This document shows, one piece after another, positions 25,323 to 34,820 of a stretch of DNA of 64,000 bases. The translations under genes were made by a program, and so were the position numbers. The notes beneath the pieces are model-generated. The model saw only the letters and a list, made by a program, of their open reading frames with translations, had not been told where the DNA came from and ran no database searches. The stretch comes from Marinifilum sp. D714 (GTDB lineage: Bacteria; Bacteroidota; Bacteroidia; Bacteroidales; Marinifilaceae), in the NCBI RefSeq assembly GCF_030851345.1, contig NZ_JALPNU010000010.1, forward strand, positions 62,001 to 126,000, read 5' to 3'. Numbering within the stretch: the first letter of the stretch is position 1; every line of letters begins with the position of its first letter.

Positions 25323-28304
25323 TTATTTCTTTCTTTTGTCTACTACTTTCTGAACACGTAAGCTTGTGTCGTAAGCAATAGGAGATGCAATGAATAGCGA
25401 TGAGTAAGTACCAACTAATACACCAACTAACAATGCAAATGTAAATCCTTGGATTGAAGTACCACCGAAAATAAAGATTGCCAACAATACAACGAAAGTA
25501 GAAAGTGAAGTACTAAATGTACGACGCAATGTACTGTTCAATGCTTTGTTTACTACCTCTTCGCGATCGCGCTTAGGATATAATCCCAAGTACTCACGAA
25601 TACGGTCGAATACTACCACGGTATCGTTAATAGAGTAACCAACTACCGTAAGGATTGCTGCAATAAATGCCTGGTCGATCTCTAATGAGAATGGCAATAA
25701 ACCATATCCAACAGAGAAGATACCTAATACGATAATGGAGTCGTGAGCCAATGCAGCAACTGCACCTAAACCATACTGCCAGTTCGAGAAACGAACCATG
25801 ATGTATAGGAAGATCACGATCAATGCACCTAAGATAGACCACAATGCAGAAGTACGAATATCATCAGCAATAGTAGGACCTACTTTCTGAGACATTTTAC
25901 GGTTGTTTTCCAAGAAATCAACCTTGCTTGTTCCATCAGCCAAGTATGGTTTCAAACCTTCATAAAGTAGATTTTCTACTTCATCATCAACTTCTGTTCC
26001 TGATTCTTCAATCTTATATTTGGTAGAAATCTTAACCTGGTTAGCACCACCAAAAGTTTTTACTTCTGGAGCGTGACCATATACAGTCTCCAATGATTTA
26101 GCTACGTCTTCAACACCTACAGCCTGATCGAATGCTACAACATAAGTTCTACCTCCTTTGAAGTCGATACCTTGGTTCAAACCTTTTGTAGAAAGAGATG
26201 CAACACTTAATACAATAGCAGCACCAGAAATTACGTAGAATACTTTTCTCTTTTGTAGGAAAGTAACAGCAGCATTTCTCAACCAGTTATCGGTAAATTT
26301 AGTTGCAAAAGTTACATTACGGTTACGAGCTGTTTGCGCTTCAAAAATTAATCTTGTAATAAAGATTGCAGCAAACAATGATGAGAAGATACCGATTACC
26401 AATGTAGTTGCGAAACCTTTAATTGGACCTTCACCGAATAAGTAAAGAATGATACCAGTTAATAAGGTAGTGATGTTACCATCGATAATTGCAGAGTAAG
26501 CATTCTTGTAACCATCAGAGATTGCAAGGCCTAATCCTTTACCTGCTTTCAACTCTTCCTGAATACGCTCATAGATCAGTACGTTCGCATCAACCGACAT
26601 ACCGATTGTTAATACGATACCCGCAATACCTGGTAAAGTAAGAACAGCTCCCAATGAAGCCAACACACCGAAGATGAAGAACAAGTTCGTAATCAATGCG
26701 ATGTTAGCTGCTAAACCAGCACCTCTACTATAGAAGAAGAACATGTAAACCAATACCAACACGAAAGCAATGATAAACGAGTACATACCTTTTTGGATGG
26801 ACTCTTTACCAAGAGATGGACCAACAACTTCGTCAGCAATAATATGAGCTGGAGCAGGAAGTTTACCTGACTTCAAAATGTTTGCCAAGTCTTTTGCTTC
26901 AGCAACTGTAAAGTTACCGCTAATACTTGACTGACCACCTTTAATTTCACCTAATACATTTGGTGCTGAATATACATATCCGTCCAATACAATTGCAATT
27001 GCACGGTTCACATTATCTTTGGTTAAACGAGCCCATATTTTAGCACCTTCACCACTCATACTCATCGACACTTCATACTCTGCAGTATTTTGGTCAACTT
27101 GCTCACGTGCTGAAGTAACTGCATCACCATCTAATGGAGCTTTTCCATCGCGGCTTGTTACTTTAATAGCAAATAATTCGAATACATTACCTGCCTCATC
27201 AATAGGCTTAACTCCCCAGAAGAATTTCAAATTACGAGGCAATACTGATTTGATAGCAGGCATTGCCAATACTTGATTTACTTCCGCAGTATCCTTAATG
27301 TGAGCCATACCCACAACTGCTTTTGAAGATCCACCTTGTTGAGTTGGGTTTAAGATTGAGAATAATGGATACATCTTAGCCATTGCTTTTGCATCTTGCG
27401 ATGTAGCCAATGAATCTTGAGCACCTTCTTCTTCAATTTTATCTAAAAGAGCAACGTCTTCATCTTTTGCTTCTTCTTTTACCTCTTCGGTAGCAGCTTC
27501 TTCTTCAACATCACCTGCATTGTTAATTTCTGCAAGTTTTGTATTCGCTGCATTTAAGTACTGTATTACTTCAGGAGCACTGTAAGTTTCCCAGAACTCA
27601 AGACTTGCAGTTCCTTGAAGAAGCTTACGTACACGAGCAGCATCTTTAATACCTGGCAATTCGATGATGATACGACCTGACACATCAGCTTTTTGGATAT
27701 TTGGCTGAGCAACACCAAAACGGTCAATACGAGAACGAAGAATATTGTAAGTATTATCTATCGCGCCGTCAGTTTCTTTCTTGATCACCTTTAACACCTC
27801 TGCATTTGAAGCTCCAAAAGGAATCTTGTCTTTCATCTCAAGGGTACCGAAGATATCAGGAGATGATAACTGAGCGTTAGGATCGATTTGTTCGAAAGCT
27901 TCGCCGAACAATTCAACGAATCCCTTACCACTGTTTTTCTGCATTTTTTTAGCCTGAGCTATTGCAGCATTAAAGGTTTCATCTTTTGTGTTGTTGGCCA
28001 TCGCTTTGATGATATCAACAACAGAAACCTCCATTGTAACGTTCATACCTCCCTTAAGATCAAGCCCTAAGTTCATTTCCAACTCCTTACACTCTTTGTA
28101 AGTGTAATTCTTCAACCATAAGAAATTGTAAACCCCTTCTCCTCTGATAGAGTCAAGGTAGTTTTGTTCTTTCTTAATGTCGCCAGCTCCAAACTCTCGA
28201 GCTTCCTTTTCAACTTTTTTCGTTACGTAAGTAAAAGTCAATTGATACAAACTCACTAACGCAAAGACAATAGCGAGTAGACGAATCGCTCCTTTATTTC
28301 GCAT
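25323..28304 (-). CDS. secDF: Protein translocase subunit SecDF (fused SecD and SecF)
   Basis: The 993-residue protein fuses SecD (about 1-650) and SecF (about 680-993), the usual Bacteroidota arrangement. SecD marks are MNLGLDLKGGMNVTMEV, the RIDRFGVAQPNIQKAD region and VDANVLIYERIQEELKAGKG. SecF marks are GLNQGIDFKGGRTYVVAF, VGYSINDTVVVFDRIREYL and FTFALLVGVLVGTYSS. Between the halves are large periplasmic domains with a low-complexity acidic stretch near residues 265-300 (EEEAATEEVKEEAKDED). It uses the proton gradient to aid late export through SecYEG. The codon usage is visibly GC-richer at third positions than in neighbouring genes, as expected of a highly expressed gene. A TATATTTG box lies at 28378-28371. 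Confidence 0.96.
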   Translation of the reverse strand: MRNKGAIRLLAIVFALVSLYQLTFTYVTKKVEKEAREFGAGDIKKEQNYLDSIRGEGVYNFLWLKNYTYKECKELEMNLGLDLKGGMNVTMEVSVVDIIKAMANNTKDETFNAAIAQAKKMQKNSGKGFVELFGEAFEQIDPNAQLSSPDIFGTLEMKDKIPFGASNAEVLKVIKKETDGAIDNTYNILRSRIDRFGVAQPNIQKADVSGRIIIELPGIKDAARVRKLLQGTASLEFWETYSAPEVIQYLNAANTKLAEINNAGDVEEEAATEEVKEEAKDEDVALLDKIEEEGAQDSLATSQDAKAMAKMYPLFSILNPTQQGGSSKAVVGMAHIKDTAEVNQVLAMPAIKSVLPRNLKFFWGVKPIDEAGNVFELFAIKVTSRDGKAPLDGDAVTSAREQVDQNTAEYEVSMSMSGEGAKIWARLTKDNVNRAIAIVLDGYVYSAPNVLGEIKGGQSSISGNFTVAEAKDLANILKSGKLPAPAHIIADEVVGPSLGKESIQKGMYSFIIAFVLVLVYMFFFYSRGAGLAANIALITNLFFIFGVLASLGAVLTLPGIAGIVLTIGMSVDANVLIYERIQEELKAGKGLGLAISDGYKNAYSAIIDGNITTLLTGIILYLFGEGPIKGFATTLVIGIFSSLFAAIFITRLIFEAQTARNRNVTFATKFTDNWLRNAAVTFLQKRKVFYVISGAAIVLSVASLSTKGLNQGIDFKGGRTYVVAFDQAVGVEDVAKSLETVYGHAPEVKTFGGANQVKISTKYKIEESGTEVDDEVENLLYEGLKPYLADGTSKVDFLENNRKMSQKVGPTIADDIRTSALWSILGALIVIFLYIMVRFSNWQYGLGAVAALAHDSIIVLGIFSVGYGLLPFSLEIDQAFIAAILTVVGYSINDTVVVFDRIREYLGLYPKRDREEVVNKALNSTLRRTFSTSLSTFVVLLAIFIFGGTSIQGFTFALLVGVLVGTYSSLFIASPIAYDTSLRVQKVVDKRKK

Positions 28305-28370
28305 GTGTTTAGGTTTAAATAAATTCTTACTTTATGTGGTATTTTATATTTTCAACCGCAAATTAACGCA

Positions 28371-28378
28371 CAAATATA
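28371..28378 (-). promoter_or_regulatory. -7 box upstream of secDF
   Basis: TATATTTG on the minus strand fits the -7 element, giving a leader of about 60 bases. No clear -33 TTTG is at 19 bases, so confidence is moderate. Confidence 0.5.
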
Positions 28379-28455
28379 TTAATTTTTTTCTAATTCCTTT
28401 GTTCAATAATTACTAGCATTTTATGGATTTTCAGTCCTTTGTAAATCCTGCATAC

Positions 28456-28881
28456 TTACTCTTTGTTTAATTGCAAAACTCTCCTTCTGTAATCAATAAT
28501 TCCATTATACTTTAAAAGGAAGTCACTACCCAGCAATCCACAAATCTCTCGATTGCAATATTGGCGGTACATTTCATTAATTCCCGACAGGTCAATCAAG
28601 GCACAAAAAAAGTCATTTATACAAAGAGTACCAATCTGAAAACGATCGATTTTAGCCATCTCCGTTTCTATACTTCCCTCACCTAATCCTCTTGATTTTA
28701 TCTCAGATTCTTCTTGAACAGCTTTTTGATAGTCATCAACAAAATTCTTGTCAAGTACCGTTTTAGAAGCACCGGTATCGATCACCATTTCACCTTTCTG
28801 ACCTGAGTTAATTTCACACTCAATCAGCAGATGAAAACTATTCTCTTCCAATTCTACAATCTCTATCGGTATCTCTATCAT
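28456..28881 (-). CDS. Small retropepsin-like aspartyl protease-fold protein
   Basis: The 141-residue protein has the catalytic triad of clan AA proteases in MVIDTGASKTVLD. Further fold marks are FQIGTLCINDFFCALIDLS and CGLLGSDFLLKYNGIIDY, the second psi-loop (GxDxL). It has a single domain, so it would have to dimerise to be active, as retropepsins do. It carries no signal peptide and is probably cytoplasmic. ATG 28881 (MIEIPIEIVEL) is preferred to an in-frame TTG at 28899. The substrate is unknown. Similar small proteins are scattered in Bacteroidota and are often annotated as clan AA aspartic protease. It lies alone between secDF and mdh. Confidence 0.8.
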   Translation of the reverse strand: MIEIPIEIVELEENSFHLLIECEINSGQKGEMVIDTGASKTVLDKNFVDDYQKAVQEESEIKSRGLGEGSIETEMAKIDRFQIGTLCINDFFCALIDLSGINEMYRQYCNREICGLLGSDFLLKYNGIIDYRRRVLQLNKE

Positions 28882-29031
28882 GTTCTTCAATTTCTGCAAA
28901 GGATAGCAAATATACCAAAAGGAAAGCTATTTTACCACATGATTACTGAACAAAAGTGAGAGAGAGTTAATCGACAAATGGATTATTGAATAAAAGAGTA
29001 TCCATTTGGTAAAGACCGTTTGGTAATTTGA

Positions 29032-29064
29032 CAAAAAAAGGTCATCTCATAAATGAGACGACCT
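29032..29064 (-). terminator. Intrinsic terminator of mdh
   Basis: On the minus strand GGTCGTCTCATTTATGAGAT then GACC, followed by seven T, forms a 10-bp stem 25 bases after the mdh stop. Confidence 0.9.
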
Positions 29065-29088
29065 CTTCCCTTTAATAAAATGAACCGA

Positions 29089-30027
29089 TTAGGCCATAAT
29101 GTTCATTTCATCTAAAACTTTCATTACAGACTTAACAGCCTCTGCTGAATCTTTCAACAACGCCATTTCGTCTTCATTCAATTTAACTTCAATAATTTCT
29201 TCGATACCGTTTTTACCCAATTTAACAGGTACTCCTAGGTAAATATCTTTCATTCCGTATTCGCCATTCAACAATGCACAAACTGGGAAAATTCTTTTCT
29301 GATCACGAACGATAGCTTCAACCATTTGAGCAGCAGCAGCACCTGGAGCATACCAAGCAGAAGTACCCATTAGGTTTACAAGCTCACCACCACCGAATTT
29401 AGTTCTTTCGATAATTGCGTTCAATTTTTCTTCTTCGATCAACTCTGTAACTGGAATACCTGCAACAGTTGTGTAACGTGGAAGTGGTACCATAGTATCA
29501 CCGTGTCCACCCATCAACAATGCTTGAATATCCTTTGGATTAACATCTAGTTCTTCAGCAAGGAAAGCACGGTAACGAGCTGTATCCAACACACCAGCCA
29601 TACCAAACACTTTGTTCGATGCCTTCTTAGCAGTTAAGAATGCTGCATAAGTCATTACATCAAGTGGATTTGATACGATAATGATAATTGCATCAGGAGA
29701 GTGAGCAATTACATTTTCAGTAACTGATTTTACAATACCAGCGTTAGTAGCGATTAAGTCATCACGACTCATACCCGGTTTACGAGGAAGACCAGAAGTA
29801 ATTACAACAACTTCAGATCCTGCAGTTGCAGTATAGTCATTAGTTACACCTTTAACTCTTGTGTCGTAATAGTTAATAGGAGCAGTTTGCCACATATCTA
29901 ATGCTTTACCTTCTGCCAATCCTTCTTTAATATCAACAACAACAACTTCGTTTGCCAACTCTTTCTGAGCGATACAATTTGCACAGGTTGCCCCCACGTT
30001 ACCTGCACCAACTACGGTAATTTTCAT
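29089..30027 (-). CDS. mdh: Malate dehydrogenase (LDH-like type)
   Basis: The 312-residue enzyme interconverts malate and oxaloacetate with NAD(H) in the TCA cycle. It carries the dinucleotide fold MKITVVGAGNVGATCA with DIKEGLAEGKALDM, the substrate-loop ITSGLPRKPGMSRDDL, IIVSNPLDVMTYAA, and the catalytic His in LMGGHGDTMVPL. These place it with LDH-like tetrameric MDHs rather than the E. coli dimeric type. The Arg in PRKPGMSR indicates malate rather than lactate specificity. Start, length and terminator are all regular. The third-position GC is raised as in other highly expressed genes here. It is monocistronic, with its own promoter box at 30174-30167. Confidence 0.96.
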   Translation of the reverse strand: MKITVVGAGNVGATCANCIAQKELANEVVVVDIKEGLAEGKALDMWQTAPINYYDTRVKGVTNDYTATAGSEVVVITSGLPRKPGMSRDDLIATNAGIVKSVTENVIAHSPDAIIIIVSNPLDVMTYAAFLTAKKASNKVFGMAGVLDTARYRAFLAEELDVNPKDIQALLMGGHGDTMVPLPRYTTVAGIPVTELIEEEKLNAIIERTKFGGGELVNLMGTSAWYAPGAAAAQMVEAIVRDQKRIFPVCALLNGEYGMKDIYLGVPVKLGKNGIEEIIEVKLNEDEMALLKDSAEAVKSVMKVLDEMNIMA

Positions 30028-30166
30028 ATCAGTAAGTTTTTAGTAAGGCGCTTTACAATTTACCTTAGAATAATATTCGTCTACGCAGTAAATTGTGTAA
30101 GCAATATTCATTGATTTATTAATTATCTTTCTAGCTTAATGTAGAATTTTTTCTCTATTCTGAGAA

Positions 30167-30195
30167 CAAATATAAGTACATTGCCATATTTGCAA
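30167..30195 (-). promoter_or_regulatory. Promoter of mdh
   Basis: On the minus strand TTG (30195-30193), 18 bases and TATATTTG (30174-30167) are close to the consensus, leaving a leader of about 135 bases before the mdh ATG. Confidence 0.6.
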
Positions 30196-30478
30196 GTATA
30201 AAAACAACTGCTTTCCAACAGCTATTTCTAAATATATAAAAAATCCTCAACAAATATCGAACTTATCACATATTTAGAGATTTTAAAATTGGGTAAAAAC
30301 ACCCATACAGCAGGTTTCAAGAATAAACGATAATCGGGTCTTCTAGTATTATCGGTAATTTCAGCATAAATTGAAGAGCCTTTTTTTTATTTTTGGTTCA
30401 TTGATATTAATGAAAATTGTAAGTCTACAGTCAGAATTCACAACACGCAAACGATTACGGAATTTTTTCTGTTATAAA
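30196..30478. other. Intergenic stretch without recognised gene
   Basis: This AT-rich stretch lies between the mdh promoter and the glmM terminator. I see no ORF, RNA gene or strong hairpin in it. Confidence 0.6.
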
Positions 30479-30512
30479 TAAAAAAAGTGCATTGATTAAC
30501 ATCAATGCACTT
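30479..30512 (-). terminator. Intrinsic terminator of glmM
   Basis: On the minus strand GTGCATTGATGTTAATCAAT then GCAC is followed by TTTTTTT, giving a 10-bp stem 25 bases after the glmM stop. Confidence 0.9.
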
Positions 30513-30535
30513 TACTTAAAATATATGAGACTTTA

Positions 30536-31924
30536 CTATTTAATGATCTCTTTAATCTCTGAAATGATTTTTTCCGCCAATTGATTTGCAGTTTCCTCAT
30601 TCTCACTTTCCGAATAAATTCGAATTATTGGTTCGGTATTAGATTTTCTTAGATGAACCCATTCATTTGCAAAATCAATCTTCACACCATCAATATCATT
30701 CACTTGTTCGTGTTGATATTTCTCTTTCATCGCTAAAAGAACCGCATCAACATCAATTTCCGGAGTCAATTCAATCTTGTTCTTAGAAATAAAATAGTTT
30801 GGATAAGAAGCTCTCAATTCTGAAGCTTTCATTCCTGTTTTTGCAAGATGGCTCAAAAATAAACCTACACCAACCAAAGCATCGCGACCATAATGACTGG
30901 CAGGGTAAATAATTCCACCATTTCCTTCACCACCAATTACAGCATTGTTGGCTTTCATTTTAGTCACAACATTTACTTCACCTACAGCTGAGGCTTCGTA
31001 TGATCCATTGTGCTTTTCTGTAACATCTCTAAGAGCTCGTGTAGAAGACAGATTTGAAACCGTATTTCCTGGAGTATTTGCTAGCACGTAGTCAGCACAA
31101 GCCACAAGTGTGTACTCTTCACCAAACATACTTCCATCTTCGTTAACAATAGCAAGTCTGTCAACATCTGGATCGACAACAAAACCCAAATCAGCTTTAC
31201 CTTCTTTCATTACATCTGCAATAGCAGTTAAGTTTTCAGGAAGTGGTTCCGGATTGTGTGGGAAGTGACCATTTGGTTCGCAGTATAATTCTACTACATT
31301 TTCAACTCCCAATGCACGAAGCATACCAGGAATTGCAATACCACCTACCGAATTAACAGCATCAACAGCTACTGAGAAATTCGCTTTTTTAATGGCTTCC
31401 ACATCTACCAAATTCAAAGACAGAACATGGTTGATATGCTTTTGAGTATAATCTTCTACATTAGTAATGCTTCCTAAATCATCAACATCTGCGAAAAGAA
31501 AATCTTCTTGCTCAGCAATACTTAGCACTAACTTTCCATCCTCATCATTAAGGAATTCACCTTTTTCATTCAATAATTTAAGAGCGTTCCATTGTTTTGG
31601 ATTGTGACTTGCAGTTAAAATGATACCTCCATCAGCTTTTTCTTCTGTTACAGCAAATTCGGTTGTTGGCGTAGATGCCAAACCGATTTCCACAACATCA
31701 ATCCCTAAGCCAATTAATGTACCAACTACAAGCTTATCTACCATTTCACCTGAAATTCGAGCGTCGCGACCTACAACCACTTTAATTTTTTTGCCATCAT
31801 GTCTTCTGATTGCCCAAGTTCCATATGCAGCCGAAAACTTCACCACATCTAAAGGACTAAGACCTTCGCCTACTTTTCCTCCAATTGTTCCGCGTATCCC
31901 GGAAATTGATTTAATTAATGCCAT
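30536..31924 (-). CDS. glmM: Phosphoglucosamine mutase (alpha-D-phosphohexomutase family)
   Basis: The 462-residue enzyme has the four-domain phosphohexomutase layout: ISGIRGTIGGKVGEGLSP at the N-terminus, the phosphoserine loop GGIILTASHNPKQWNALK (Ser106), the metal loop VVDPDVDRLAIV, the sugar-specificity loop GEGNGGIIYP and the C-terminal phosphate-binding RKSNTEPIIRIY. The GEGNGG loop and overall length are those of Bacteroidota GlmM, which makes glucosamine-1-phosphate for peptidoglycan and LPS. A phosphomannomutase/phosphoglucomutase role is the main alternative because the subfamilies are close. A TAAATTTG box lies at 31968-31961 upstream. The gene is monocistronic. Confidence 0.9.
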   Translation of the reverse strand: MALIKSISGIRGTIGGKVGEGLSPLDVVKFSAAYGTWAIRRHDGKKIKVVVGRDARISGEMVDKLVVGTLIGLGIDVVEIGLASTPTTEFAVTEEKADGGIILTASHNPKQWNALKLLNEKGEFLNDEDGKLVLSIAEQEDFLFADVDDLGSITNVEDYTQKHINHVLSLNLVDVEAIKKANFSVAVDAVNSVGGIAIPGMLRALGVENVVELYCEPNGHFPHNPEPLPENLTAIADVMKEGKADLGFVVDPDVDRLAIVNEDGSMFGEEYTLVACADYVLANTPGNTVSNLSSTRALRDVTEKHNGSYEASAVGEVNVVTKMKANNAVIGGEGNGGIIYPASHYGRDALVGVGLFLSHLAKTGMKASELRASYPNYFISKNKIELTPEIDVDAVLLAMKEKYQHEQVNDIDGVKIDFANEWVHLRKSNTEPIIRIYSESENEETANQLAEKIISEIKEIIK

Positions 31925-32087
31925 TTTTTAATTTTTGTTAAATGTTTACAGTCACACACACAAATTTATTGTCGAAATAACAATGAATTCATTTTCGAAT
32001 GTACAAATGTAAAAAATCTATCAGGTATATTTTACAATCAAAATGAACTTTTTGAAATGTTACTCAAATATATTCTTTGATAATTAA

Positions 32088-32095
32088 TACCTTTG
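32088..32095 (+). promoter_or_regulatory. -7 box upstream of the pseudouridine synthase gene
   Basis: TACCTTTG fits TAnnTTTG and lies 33 bases before the ATG. No TTTG at the right distance was found. Confidence 0.45.
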
Positions 32096-32127
32096 CAAGT
32101 TCAAAACATTGATCATACTGTCAGAAA

Positions 32128-33144
32128 ATGGAAGAAAAGACTTACGGTAAGCCTAGAAGAGGAAAGACAAACTACCGATCAAAAAAATATAGTGGAAACA
32201 AATCAGAGGAATCAAAATCCGGTTTTAGAAAAGATTCTAAAAGCAGAGAAGAAAGAAAAGATTTTTCTGAAAATCCAGAGAAAAAGAAGCGATTTTCTAA
32301 GCAATCGGATCAAAAAAGACCTTTTAAATCAAAAAAACGTTTTGATAAAAATGGTCCTGATAAAGAATCTTTGCAAAAAAGACACTACAGCAAGAAAAAG
32401 CAGCTTGAACATGCCCGAATGATGGGTCCTAAAGATGGCATCTTGAGATTGAATAAATTCATTGCCAATTCTGGAGAGTGTTCAAGACGCGAAGCTGATT
32501 CCAGAATAGCAGAAGGTCGCGTTACAGTAAACGGTGAAGTTGTAACTGAAGTTGGAACCAAAGTGAATCTTAAAGATAAAGTTTGCATGGATGGAGTTTT
32601 ACTTCAGCCAGAGTCAAAAGTTTATCTCGTTTTAAACAAACCAAAGGATTTTGTAACAACTTTGGATGATCCAATGGGGAGAAAAACAGTTATCGACTTG
32701 ATTAAAAATGCGTGCGATGAAAGGGTTTATCCTGTTGGGAGGTTAGATCGAATGACAACCGGGGTGTTGTTATTTACGAATGATGGTGATCTTACCAAAC
32801 GATTGACACACCCGAGCTACAACAAGAAGAAAATCTATCATGTATTCCTAGATCGTGAAATTTCACAAGAGGAACTTGACATGATTGATAAAGGTTTGGA
32901 GTTGGAAGATGGTTTCATAAAATCAGATGCCATTAGTTTCGCCGACCCTAAAGACAAAAAACAAGTTGGAATTGAAATTCACTCTGGAAAAAACAGAATC
33001 GTCCGTAGAATTTTTGAACATTTAGGATATACGGTAGAGAAACTTGATCGTGTTTTCTTTGCAGGAATTACCAAGAAAAATATACCAAGAGGAAAATGGA
33101 GATTCTTAACTGCTGAAGAAGTTCGAATGCTAAAGTTATTCTAA
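32128..33144 (+). CDS. Pseudouridine synthase, RsuA/RluB/RluF family, with basic N-terminal extension
   Basis: The 338-residue enzyme isomerises uridine in rRNA, most likely 23S rRNA. Residues 1-100 form a very basic, low-complexity Lys/Arg/Ser extension (for example RRGKTNYRSKKYSGNKSE), probably an RNA-binding tail common in Bacteroidota. An S4 domain follows (LRLNKFIANSGECSRREADS, then RIAEGRVTVNGEVV). The catalytic domain holds the active-site Asp in YPVGRLDRMTTGVLLFTNDG and KIYHVFLDREIS, with HSGKNRIVRRIFEHLGY near the end. The closest match is RluB, but RluF/RsuA cannot be excluded. A shared hairpin terminator lies between it and the convergent aminotransferase gene. Confidence 0.9.
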   Translation: MEEKTYGKPRRGKTNYRSKKYSGNKSEESKSGFRKDSKSREERKDFSENPEKKKRFSKQSDQKRPFKSKKRFDKNGPDKESLQKRHYSKKKQLEHARMMGPKDGILRLNKFIANSGECSRREADSRIAEGRVTVNGEVVTEVGTKVNLKDKVCMDGVLLQPESKVYLVLNKPKDFVTTLDDPMGRKTVIDLIKNACDERVYPVGRLDRMTTGVLLFTNDGDLTKRLTHPSYNKKKIYHVFLDREISQEELDMIDKGLELEDGFIKSDAISFADPKDKKQVGIEIHSGKNRIVRRIFEHLGYTVEKLDRVFFAGITKKNIPRGKWRFLTAEEVRMLKLF

Positions 33145-33156
33145 GAGAATATACCA

Positions 33157-33193
33157 ATAAAAAACGGCTCCCAAATTGAGAGCCGTTTTTTTT
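33157..33193. terminator. Bidirectional terminator
   Basis: AAAAAACGGCTCccaaattGAGAGCCG and TTTTTTTT form an 8-bp stem flanked by A- and T-runs. It serves the convergent pseudouridine synthase and aminotransferase genes. Confidence 0.9.
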
Positions 33194-33210
33194 ATATTAT
33201 AAAGTAACTT

Positions 33211-34410
33211 TTACAAAGTTCTTCCAGGGTAAACCTTTAATGCTTCTGCTAAAGTTTCCATTGCATTTGCAAGATCTTCTTTCTTTAATACATATGCAAT
33301 ACGAACCTCGTTTTTACCTAAACCTGGAGTTGCATAAAAACCAGTAGCTGGAGCAACCATTACTGTTTGGTTTTTGTATTCGAACTCTTCCAAAATCCAC
33401 TGCGCAAATTTATCAGCATCATCAATCGGAAGTTTTACTACTGTGTAAAACGCACCTTTAGGAATTGGGCAATAAACACCTTCCATTTCATTTAGGGCAG
33501 CAACCATAAAATCGCGACGAGCAATGTACTCATCATACACTTCAGTAAAATATTCCTGTGGAGTATCCAAAGAAGCTTCAGCTGCAATCTGACCAAATGC
33601 TGGAGGACACAAGCGAGCTTGAGCGAATTTCAATGCAGTATTGATTACCTCTTTGTTTTTGGTAATCATAGCACCAATACGAACACCACATTCCGAGTAA
33701 CGCTTCGATACCGAATCCATCATTACTACGTTTTGCTCTAATCCTTCAAGGTTCATAGCTGAGAAGTGTTCTTCGCCACCATAACAAAATTCACGGTAAA
33801 CCTCATCAGAGAATAAGAACAAATCGTGCTTCAAAATCAACTCACGCAACTGGTTCAATTCCTCTTTAGAATACAGGTAACCAGTTGGGTTGTTAGGATT
33901 ACAAATTACAATTGCCTTTGTTTTTGGAGTCATCAATTTTTCAAACTCTTCGATTGAAGGCAAAGCAAAATCATTCTCGATGCTTGAAGTAATAGGTACA
34001 ACCTTAACACCAGCCGAAATTGCAAAACCATTGTAGTTAGCATAGAATGGCTCTGGAATCAAAACTTCATCACCTGGATTCAAACAAGTCATCAATGCAA
34101 AAGTAATTGCTTCTGATCCACCAGTTGTAATCAACATCTCTTCTTCGTTAACATCAATACCAATATTTTGGTACATTTTAGCCAACTTTTTACGGTAAGA
34201 TACATTACCTGCAGAGTGAGAATACTCAATAACTTTCTCCGTACAATTTCTGATTGCATCCATTGCAACTTCCGGAGTTTTAATATCAGGCTGACCAATG
34301 TTCAAGTGATAAACTGTTCGGCCTTTAGCTTTTGCGCCTTCTGCAAAAGGAACCAATTTACGAATTGGTGATTCAGGCATCAATCTTCCTTTATCTGATA
34401 TCTGTGGCAT
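33211..34410 (-). CDS. Class I/II PLP-dependent aminotransferase (aspartate aminotransferase-like)
   Basis: The 399-residue enzyme is a fold-type I aminotransferase. Visible marks are VYHLNIGQPDIKTP, LITTGGSEAITFALM for the cofactor phosphate, ICNPNNPTGYLYSKEEL with the conserved Asn-Pro, LFSDEVYREF, the Schiff-base Lys236 in MDSVSKRYSECGVRIG, and the carboxylate-binding Arg in NEVRIAYVL. It resembles the AspC/AlaT class of Bacteroidota. The amino-acid substrate (aspartate, alanine or other) cannot be fixed from sequence alone. It is likely a single-gene unit, with a repeat-rich spacer upstream. Confidence 0.9.
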   Translation of the reverse strand: MPQISDKGRLMPESPIRKLVPFAEGAKAKGRTVYHLNIGQPDIKTPEVAMDAIRNCTEKVIEYSHSAGNVSYRKKLAKMYQNIGIDVNEEEMLITTGGSEAITFALMTCLNPGDEVLIPEPFYANYNGFAISAGVKVVPITSSIENDFALPSIEEFEKLMTPKTKAIVICNPNNPTGYLYSKEELNQLRELILKHDLFLFSDEVYREFCYGGEEHFSAMNLEGLEQNVVMMDSVSKRYSECGVRIGAMITKNKEVINTALKFAQARLCPPAFGQIAAEASLDTPQEYFTEVYDEYIARRDFMVAALNEMEGVYCPIPKGAFYTVVKLPIDDADKFAQWILEEFEYKNQTVMVAPATGFYATPGLGKNEVRIAYVLKKEDLANAMETLAEALKVYPGRTL

Positions 34411-34454
34411 TTGTTATAAATATGTTTAAGTGTTTGATTTAATTTGTTAACAAG

Positions 34455-34569
34455 TGCCTAAATTACTTAAAATGCCTAAAGTACTTAAAGTTGTATAATC
34501 CAATATAAAGATGGATTCCTTTTCGATCATTTTTAACTTTAAGTACTCATAAATACTCTAAGTACTTAG
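34455..34569. repeat. Cluster of direct, inverted and palindromic CTTAAAGTACT-type repeats
   Basis: Two 18-base direct copies begin TGCCTAAA/TGCCTAAAG at 34455 and 34473. GTACTTAAAGTT (34481-34492) is matched exactly in inverse by AACTTTAAGTAC (34535-34546). CTAAGTACTTAG (34558-34569) is a perfect palindrome. The cluster sits upstream of the aminotransferase gene and of valS, in a 410-base spacer. The rest of that spacer (34570-34820) shows no gene. A TAATTTTG box (34765-34772) may serve valS. Confidence 0.75.
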
Positions 34570-34820
34570 AAACTTAGTTTGCCAAAAGTATATAAAAAAG
34601 CAGGTAAAAAAAATGATTTTTAATGCTTTTCAACATTGCTTTAAAAAACTGACCGCTAGGAAGAAGCAGACAATTGGTTTTAATGATAAAACGATTGCGG
34701 ACTCTTATTTACTATTTCCCTCATTTTATTGTCATTCAGTGAAGTAATATCCCATAGAATTTCTTAATTTTGACCCAAATTTTTTTGAAAATATAGAATT
34801 ATTAAATTATAGTTAAACAA

